Below are positions 59,371 through 64,000 of a DNA stretch of 64,000 nucleotides, piece after piece (position 1 is the stretch's first letter; each line of letters begins with the position of its first letter). The stretch covers positions 186,001 through 250,000 of the forward strand of contig CAJTIU010000003.1 in assembly GCA_910576335.1 (NCBI GenBank), written 5' to 3'. The position numbers and the translations under genes are program-made. The DNA is from Lachnospiraceae bacterium. GTDB taxonomy: Bacteria > Bacillota > Clostridia > Lachnospirales > Lachnospiraceae. Under the pieces are notes generated by a model. The model had not been told where the DNA came from and did not search any database. It saw only the letters and a program-made list of their open reading frames with translations.

Positions 59371-59583
59371 GTATAACCCACACTAATTAACCGTACGTTT
59401 CACTTGTCTAAATTTCCATCTGTCGCGTTGGTCTGCACTCCGTTACGGTCCGCGCTGAACATGTGCCACTGGCACATAGCGCCGTCAATCGGCGCAGCCA
59501 CCGCTATGCCTCGTTCCTCCGCCTTGCATGCTGAAAATTTATCCTGCGTGAAACGTATCGGTAATTAGTGTGGGTTATACTAG
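59368..59583. mobile_element. MITE-like element with 36-bp terminal inverted repeats
   Basis: Left end CTAGTATAACCCACACTAAT... (59368-59403) and right end (59548-59583) are inverted copies with about three mismatches. The 144-base interior has GTGCCACTGGCAC and other hairpins and no gene. A CTAG/TA-type end suggests target duplication. Bases 59401-59430 recur at 56715. It occupies most of the HipA-lacZ gap. Confidence 0.78.
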
Positions 59584-59611
59584 ACGTAGCCCGCTGCGCC
59601 GTCAGCTTGTA

Positions 59612-59673
59612 GACGCACATCTGACACAGATATCAAGCACATGATTCACTGTTAATTATGCAAGACTGTACTA
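59612..59673. repeat. Right copy of the 62-bp direct repeat
   Basis: Matches 59309-59370 with about six differences. Its last three bases are the complement of the lacZ stop codon (TAG). Confidence 0.88.
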
Positions 59674-62600
59674 AATTCCGCAGAACGTAAAGCTGAATTC
59701 CATCTTCTTTCCCGTATCCAGCAGATATTCCGGATGAGTGTGTGATCCCCAGCTGTCATCTCCGGAGATTCCCATCTGCCCCTTCGAGGCACGGATTACA
59801 GTATAATGAACCTCTGGGAGCTCAAACGGATGTGCTGCATTTTCCATCTCGTGGGGCGTATATGGAAGGGCGGAGAAGCACATCGGGCCATTTTCTGCAG
59901 TCATGGCAAAGCGCATACCCCTGCCCTTGCGGTCTGTTACCTCTGCGAAGCGGACTTCCTCCTTATTGCCGCATTCCTGGGGAACAAGATACTCTGCCAC
60001 GTTATCCTTCACGAGATTCTGATAAATTCCTAGCTTTGCCCCCTTCTTGCGGTCTGCATAGGTCTCGGCAGGACCAAGGCCGTACCACTTCACATGGTCA
60101 TAATCCGCACTGATTTTAAACAGCATACCAAACTCCGGCATATCTCCAAGTTCCTTTACAGGGTCATAGGCCAGAGTCGTCTGAATGCATCCGTCGCCGA
60201 ATACTTCATAGGTTACCTGACACTGTGCTGCAGGCGTTGTATTCAGATTATAGGTAAAGGTGACAGAGACGCTGTGCTCCCCTTCCTTCAACTCTGGAGT
60301 GCAGAGTGCAAATGCCTCCTCGCCCAGTGACTTGTGGGACAGGTACATACTGGCCAGCTTCCACTGTGCATAGCGCACCGGCATCTGGTTTCCATTATCA
60401 TTATCTACAGGCGCACGCCAGAAATTCGGCTTCGGCAATGCATCAAGCATCTCCCTTCCCCCATATTTGTAAGACACAAGACCGCCAAACATGACAGAGA
60501 AGATTGCTTCAAAATGATCACCCCGGACACCGATATTATGACTGCTGCGGATCAGGACCGGCTTGTTCGTACAGATTTTTTCCGCCGTTGGAATCTCGTA
60601 TACATACTGCCCAAAAGCAACCTCGTGTCCCTGGCAGGCCCAGACAGTATCTGATTTCAGATGGAAGGATACGGTAATTACGTACTCTCCCGAGACCGTT
60701 TCCTCTGGAACCGGAAGAGCGTAGGTCTCCCTGGAGAGCGGCGCCACATGGGTTTCAAGCATTGCACTTCTAACAATGACCCCATCTCTGGCAACTGCCA
60801 CACGGCACTCATAGCAATCCGTATTAACAAACAGATTTTTATTGATAATCTGTACCTTAGTCCTTCCAACCTCCGCTGTAATATTCTGATAATTAAACTT
60901 TACTTCCTGCATCTTCGGGGATGCCTCCCTGTTACCATAGACAATGCCGTTTCCGCTGAAATTAAAATCAGTTGGGCGCTCGCCGAAGTCCCCGCCATAT
61001 GCCTGGAATTCCTTTCCATAACGGTCTTTTTTATAAATAGACTGGTCAATATAGTCCCATATAAAGCCGCCCTGATACAGAGGCTCTGTATCTGTGAGAT
61101 CCGTATACTTATGCATGGCTCCGCAGGAATTTCCCATGGCATGGGTGTATTCACAGCAGATAAAGGGCTTGCTTCTGTCTTCGGCAAGGAAATTCCGGAT
61201 ACTTTCCACAGAGGGATACATCTGACTTTCCATATCACTTGTGTCATTGTACCTGCGGTCCTGGAAAACACCCTCATAATGGACCAGACGAGTCGGATCC
61301 AGCCTGCGGAACAGCTGTGACATCTCATAGATATCCTTTCCGCCGAAGGACTCATTTCCACAGGACCAGATCAGGATCGCCGGATGGTTTTTGTCCCTCT
61401 GGTAAATGGAATTCACACGGTCCAGCATCATATCCAGCCACTTCGGATTATCGCCAGGGACAACTTCTGAAAAATTGCCGGTCTCCTTTACAGTATCCCA
61501 GCTGCCGTGGGATTCCAGATTCGTCTCATCCATCAGGTAAATGCCATATTCATCGCAGAGCCTGTAGACCAGAGAATCATCAGGATAATGACAGGTCCGG
61601 ATTGCATTGATATTATTTTGCTTCATAGTTACCAGGTCCTTACGAAGCTCATCCTCACTTACACAGCGCCCGCTTACTGCACTGAACTCATGACGGTTCA
61701 CGCCCTTGAAGACGATTCTCTGTCCATTCAGGGTCATGATGCGGTCCTTCATCTCAAACCTTCTGAATCCCACCCGTTCCGGAATTACCTCCACCAGAAC
61801 ATCTGCCGGATCATAAATCTTCACAGTCAGATCATAAAGATTCGGCTCCTCGGCACTCCAGAGCGCCGGTTTCTCTACCGTCCATGAACAGGAGAGACTA
61901 TCCTTAAGCTCCCGTTCCTCCTCGAAAACAGTCTCGCCATGCCTGGACAGACAGAACTGTGCCTTCCCATCAGCCGGCCCTCCTGCCATTATCTCAAGAT
62001 TTACACAAAGCTGTGCCTGTGCCAGCGTATCATCAGGGATAGCACGGATCGTCAGGTCACGTACATGCAGCTTCGGAACCGTATACAGATATACATCCCG
62101 GTAAATACCGGAAAAACGATAAAAATCCTGATCCTCACACCAGCTGGAGGACGTCCACTTAAACACCTGTGCTGCCAGCTTATTTTCCCCATCTTTTACA
62201 TATTCCGTCAGCTCAAATTCTGAAGGAGTAAAGGAATCCTCGCTATATCCAACAAACCTCCCGTTCAGCCAGAGCGCGAACCCGCTTTCAGCCCCCTGGA
62301 AGGAAATGAAGAGCCGTTCTCCCTTCATTCTCTCTGGTACAGTAAAATATTTTACATAGCTTGCGACCGGATTAAAATATTCCGGAATTTCCCCGGGATG
62401 AATCTCATCATGACCCTCCCACGGATACTGTACATTGGCATACTGCGGGACATCATACCCTTCCATCTGAATATGCGCCGGGACATGGATGTCATCCCAT
62501 GACCTGCAGCAGTAATCCTCCTTCTCGAATCCTGGAACAGCCGCTTCATAATTTCTGGCATAATGGAACTTCCAGAGACCGTTCAGACTTTCTTTAAAGC

Positions 62601-62721
62601 TTTCAAAGCCCGCTTCTGCATCCTGCTCTGAGGCAAAAAAACGATGATCTGAATGCGCCATAAGCCTTCCGTCACAAAAATACTGCGGATCCTTAACCTT
62701 CCCATAATCGAACGTATTCAT
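59671..62721 (-). CDS. lacZ: Beta-galactosidase, GH2 (LacZ type)
   Basis: A 1016-residue cytosolic GH2 enzyme of full LacZ length. Domains: sugar-binding jelly roll (residues about 30-215), Ig-like (216-325), TIM barrel (326-620) with acid/base E457 in WSCGNESFGG and nucleophile E524 in FICCEYTHAMGN, second Ig-like and the C-terminal Bgal_small_N domain (from about 740, GLVSYKYGGREML). It splits lactose and other beta-galactosides. AAGGAGGTTTTT precedes the ATG. It is divergent from the AraC regulator across a 399-base gap; no permease is beside it. Confidence 0.96.
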   Translation of the reverse strand: MNTFDYGKVKDPQYFCDGRLMAHSDHRFFASEQDAEAGFESFKESLNGLWKFHYARNYEAAVPGFEKEDYCCRSWDDIHVPAHIQMEGYDVPQYANVQYPWEGHDEIHPGEIPEYFNPVASYVKYFTVPERMKGERLFISFQGAESGFALWLNGRFVGYSEDSFTPSEFELTEYVKDGENKLAAQVFKWTSSSWCEDQDFYRFSGIYRDVYLYTVPKLHVRDLTIRAIPDDTLAQAQLCVNLEIMAGGPADGKAQFCLSRHGETVFEEERELKDSLSCSWTVEKPALWSAEEPNLYDLTVKIYDPADVLVEVIPERVGFRRFEMKDRIMTLNGQRIVFKGVNRHEFSAVSGRCVSEDELRKDLVTMKQNNINAIRTCHYPDDSLVYRLCDEYGIYLMDETNLESHGSWDTVKETGNFSEVVPGDNPKWLDMMLDRVNSIYQRDKNHPAILIWSCGNESFGGKDIYEMSQLFRRLDPTRLVHYEGVFQDRRYNDTSDMESQMYPSVESIRNFLAEDRSKPFICCEYTHAMGNSCGAMHKYTDLTDTEPLYQGGFIWDYIDQSIYKKDRYGKEFQAYGGDFGERPTDFNFSGNGIVYGNREASPKMQEVKFNYQNITAEVGRTKVQIINKNLFVNTDCYECRVAVARDGVIVRSAMLETHVAPLSRETYALPVPEETVSGEYVITVSFHLKSDTVWACQGHEVAFGQYVYEIPTAEKICTNKPVLIRSSHNIGVRGDHFEAIFSVMFGGLVSYKYGGREMLDALPKPNFWRAPVDNDNGNQMPVRYAQWKLASMYLSHKSLGEEAFALCTPELKEGEHSVSVTFTYNLNTTPAAQCQVTYEVFGDGCIQTTLAYDPVKELGDMPEFGMLFKISADYDHVKWYGLGPAETYADRKKGAKLGIYQNLVKDNVAEYLVPQECGNKEEVRFAEVTDRKGRGMRFAMTAENGPMCFSALPYTPHEMENAAHPFELPEVHYTVIRASKGQMGISGDDSWGSHTHPEYLLDTGKKMEFSFTFCGI

Positions 62722-62737
62722 AAAAACCTCCTTATAA

Positions 62738-62947
62738 CTTATAACATGATGAAAGCGTCAAAAGGTATTTTGACGCTCATGATACACCGGATTTCTCCGC
62801 GCTTTGCGCTCCCGAAATCCTAAAACACCAGGGATTCGCTCATTTTTCTACGAAAAATGGCTGCTTTTCGGTGTTTTTCGCGCCCCAAAGTCATGCTGTT
62901 TCATGCAAGCATGAAACACATGACCTTTTGACGCTTGTATCATAACA
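62738..62947. mobile_element. Family 2 long element with AAGCGTCAAAAGGT ends
   Basis: AAGCGTCAAAAGGT (62752-62765) and ACCTTTTGACGCTT (about 62921-62936) are perfect 14-bp inverted ends of a roughly 200-bp unit; flanking ATGAT/ATCAT bases extend the similarity. A short palindrome copy lies inside its left end (62745-62782), and TTTCATGC/GCATGAAA near its right. Non-coding. This is the long form of the palindromes at 4863, 56648 and 58024. Confidence 0.68.
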
Positions 62948-62954
62948 AAGAATC

Positions 62955-63036
62955 ATTTGCCATGATGGTTTTTGTTTTGCTGCGCAAAACCGTTCCTCAC
63001 ACCTGGATCACATTCCTGACCTGTGAGTAGTAACGA
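62955..63036. repeat. Family 3 fragment upstream of the AraC gene
   Basis: TTTTGCTGCGCAAAA hairpin, then CCTCACACCTGGATCAC and CCTGACCTGTGAGTAGTAACG, a diverged reverse copy of the family 3 end. The remaining gap to 63120 is A+T-rich and probably holds the araC promoter. Confidence 0.55.
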
Positions 63037-63120
63037 TTTTTTCCATTATAGTATAACTAGACAAATGAAAGTGTAATATGTTAAGCTAAATAATACAATA
63101 TTTTGAAACAGGTGACAAGT

Positions 63121-63930
63121 ATGCCGATGCATTTTAGAAATTCTCCCGTAAACGAACCATTTATCTTCGATTCAATCGGAAATCGCTGGAGCCAGGACAG
63201 GGTTCTGCGTCCGAACGGATACCCTCTGTACCATTATCTTCAAACCGAGAAAGGCAGAGGGATCGTGGAACTACAGGGAAAAACCTATACTCTGGATGAA
63301 GGGGAGGGGATCCTCATTGCCCCATATCTCCACCACACATACATGAAGGCTGCAGATGAATGGATGACTTCATTTGCCACTTTTACAGGGACAATAGACA
63401 GCAGCATTGCGAAAATAGTCGGGAACCGTCAGGTTGTACTCATTGAGAAGGATCAGGGAATTCTGATTGGAAAGCTGCTTGATTCGATCATGGATGAATG
63501 GGATACACTGTCTTGTGACACGCGCACTCTTTCCATCCGCTGTTACTGTCTTCTGATGTATTTTACAGACAGTATGTATGCCGCTGCGCTGTCAAGGGAG
63601 CCGCTGTATCTGAGGTATGTAGAACCTGTAATAAAGGAGATTGAAACTCACTTTGATTCTTCAGAACTCACGGCAGCAGGGCTGAGCAGCCAGGTATTTA
63701 TCACGCCCCAGTATTTGTCCAGACTATTTAGAAAATTCCTCGGATGCTCAGTCTATGAGTATCTGACAACCTACCGGATTAACCGGGCAAGGGAATTTCT
63801 AGTGTCCGACCCCCGCATGGAGGTGCAGAAAATCGCCAGGCTGACCGGGTTCTCTGATACAAGCCATTTCATAGCCATGTTCAAGAAGGCAACAGGGGTG
63901 ACGCCGCTGGAATTCCGGCGGCTAAACTAA
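63121..63930 (+). CDS. AraC family transcriptional regulator
   Basis: A 269-residue regulator started at ATG 63121 (MPMHFRNSP), after CAGGTGAC; a TTG at 63103 is upstream of that site. The N-terminal cupin-like sensor (YPLYHYLQTEKGRGIVELQG, LDEGEGILIAPYLHHTYM) leads to the double helix-turn-helix (LTAAGLSSQVFITPQYLSRLFRKF and VQKIARLTGFSDTSHFIAMFKKATG). Being divergent from lacZ, it probably controls it in answer to a sugar. The last 70 bases of the window (63931-64000) show no feature. Confidence 0.92.
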   Translation: MPMHFRNSPVNEPFIFDSIGNRWSQDRVLRPNGYPLYHYLQTEKGRGIVELQGKTYTLDEGEGILIAPYLHHTYMKAADEWMTSFATFTGTIDSSIAKIVGNRQVVLIEKDQGILIGKLLDSIMDEWDTLSCDTRTLSIRCYCLLMYFTDSMYAAALSREPLYLRYVEPVIKEIETHFDSSELTAAGLSSQVFITPQYLSRLFRKFLGCSVYEYLTTYRINRAREFLVSDPRMEVQKIARLTGFSDTSHFIAMFKKATGVTPLEFRRLN

Positions 63931-64000
63931 GGACAAAGGAACCGGACGCAGACAGTGGCAATCATATATTCCATTCAAACGGGGCAAAATTCCGGTGAAC

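Overview
The window looks like chromosomal DNA of a gut Firmicute, most likely a Lachnospiraceae (Clostridium cluster XIVa). Signs are strong AGGAGG-type ribosome binding sites, a YesM/YesN-type xylan locus, a Crp/Fnr-regulated nucleoside operon, clostridial families (CD3324-like, C_GCAxxG_C_C, DUF3784) and a short-chain dehydrogenase resembling the bile acid 12alpha-hydroxysteroid dehydrogenases of Clostridium scindens and relatives. The species cannot be fixed from sequence reading alone. I see no rRNA, tRNA, CRISPR array or complete insertion sequence.

Layout. 0-7 kb: a co-directional peptidase/amidohydrolase cluster (M29 aminopeptidase, two amidohydrolases, iron alcohol dehydrogenase, M3 oligopeptidase, RPE-like epimerase). 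7-15 kb: two DMT exporters, a cyclophilin, unknown secreted or papain-like proteins, and a LysR / C_GCAxxG_C_C / TDT-transporter trio. 15.4-25.8 kb: a nucleoside salvage operon (udp, cdd, deoB, BmpA-type ABC importer, Crp/Fnr regulator, purine nucleoside phosphorylase, deoC). Its ABC ATPase is split by one in-frame TGA. 25.8-26.2 kb: a previously unannotated type I toxin-antitoxin locus. 26.3-40.2 kb: a xylan-use locus (sugar ABC importer, YesM/YesN two-component system, GH3 xylosidase, lipoprotein, 1303-residue double-GH10 xylanase). 40.2-42.8 kb: an A+T-rich decayed island with C-terminal scraps of an IS transposase, an m5C methyltransferase and HsdR, plus a broken nucleotidyltransferase. 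42.8-57 kb: a four-module CoA-disulfide-reductase/rhodanese/siroheme/ferredoxin fusion, an AAA/PD-(D/E)XK protein, purC, HD hydrolase, Ca/Na exchanger, SWIM-SNF2 helicase and NhaC. 57-64 kb: the 12alpha-HSDH-like gene, a HipA-like bicistron, LacZ and a divergent AraC regulator.

Repeats are the most pervasive feature. Four unrelated families of inverted-repeat elements fill most gaps: (1) GGGGACGGGG...CCCCGTCCCC palindromes, eight copies, mostly at gene 3' ends and sometimes supplying the stop codon; (2) GCGTCAAAA...TTTTGACGC palindromes; (3) elements bounded by GTTACTATTCACGG; (4) AGGAACTG...CAGTTCCT hairpins. A separate element with 36-bp terminal inverted repeats lies between the hipA-like gene and lacZ inside a 62-bp direct duplication.
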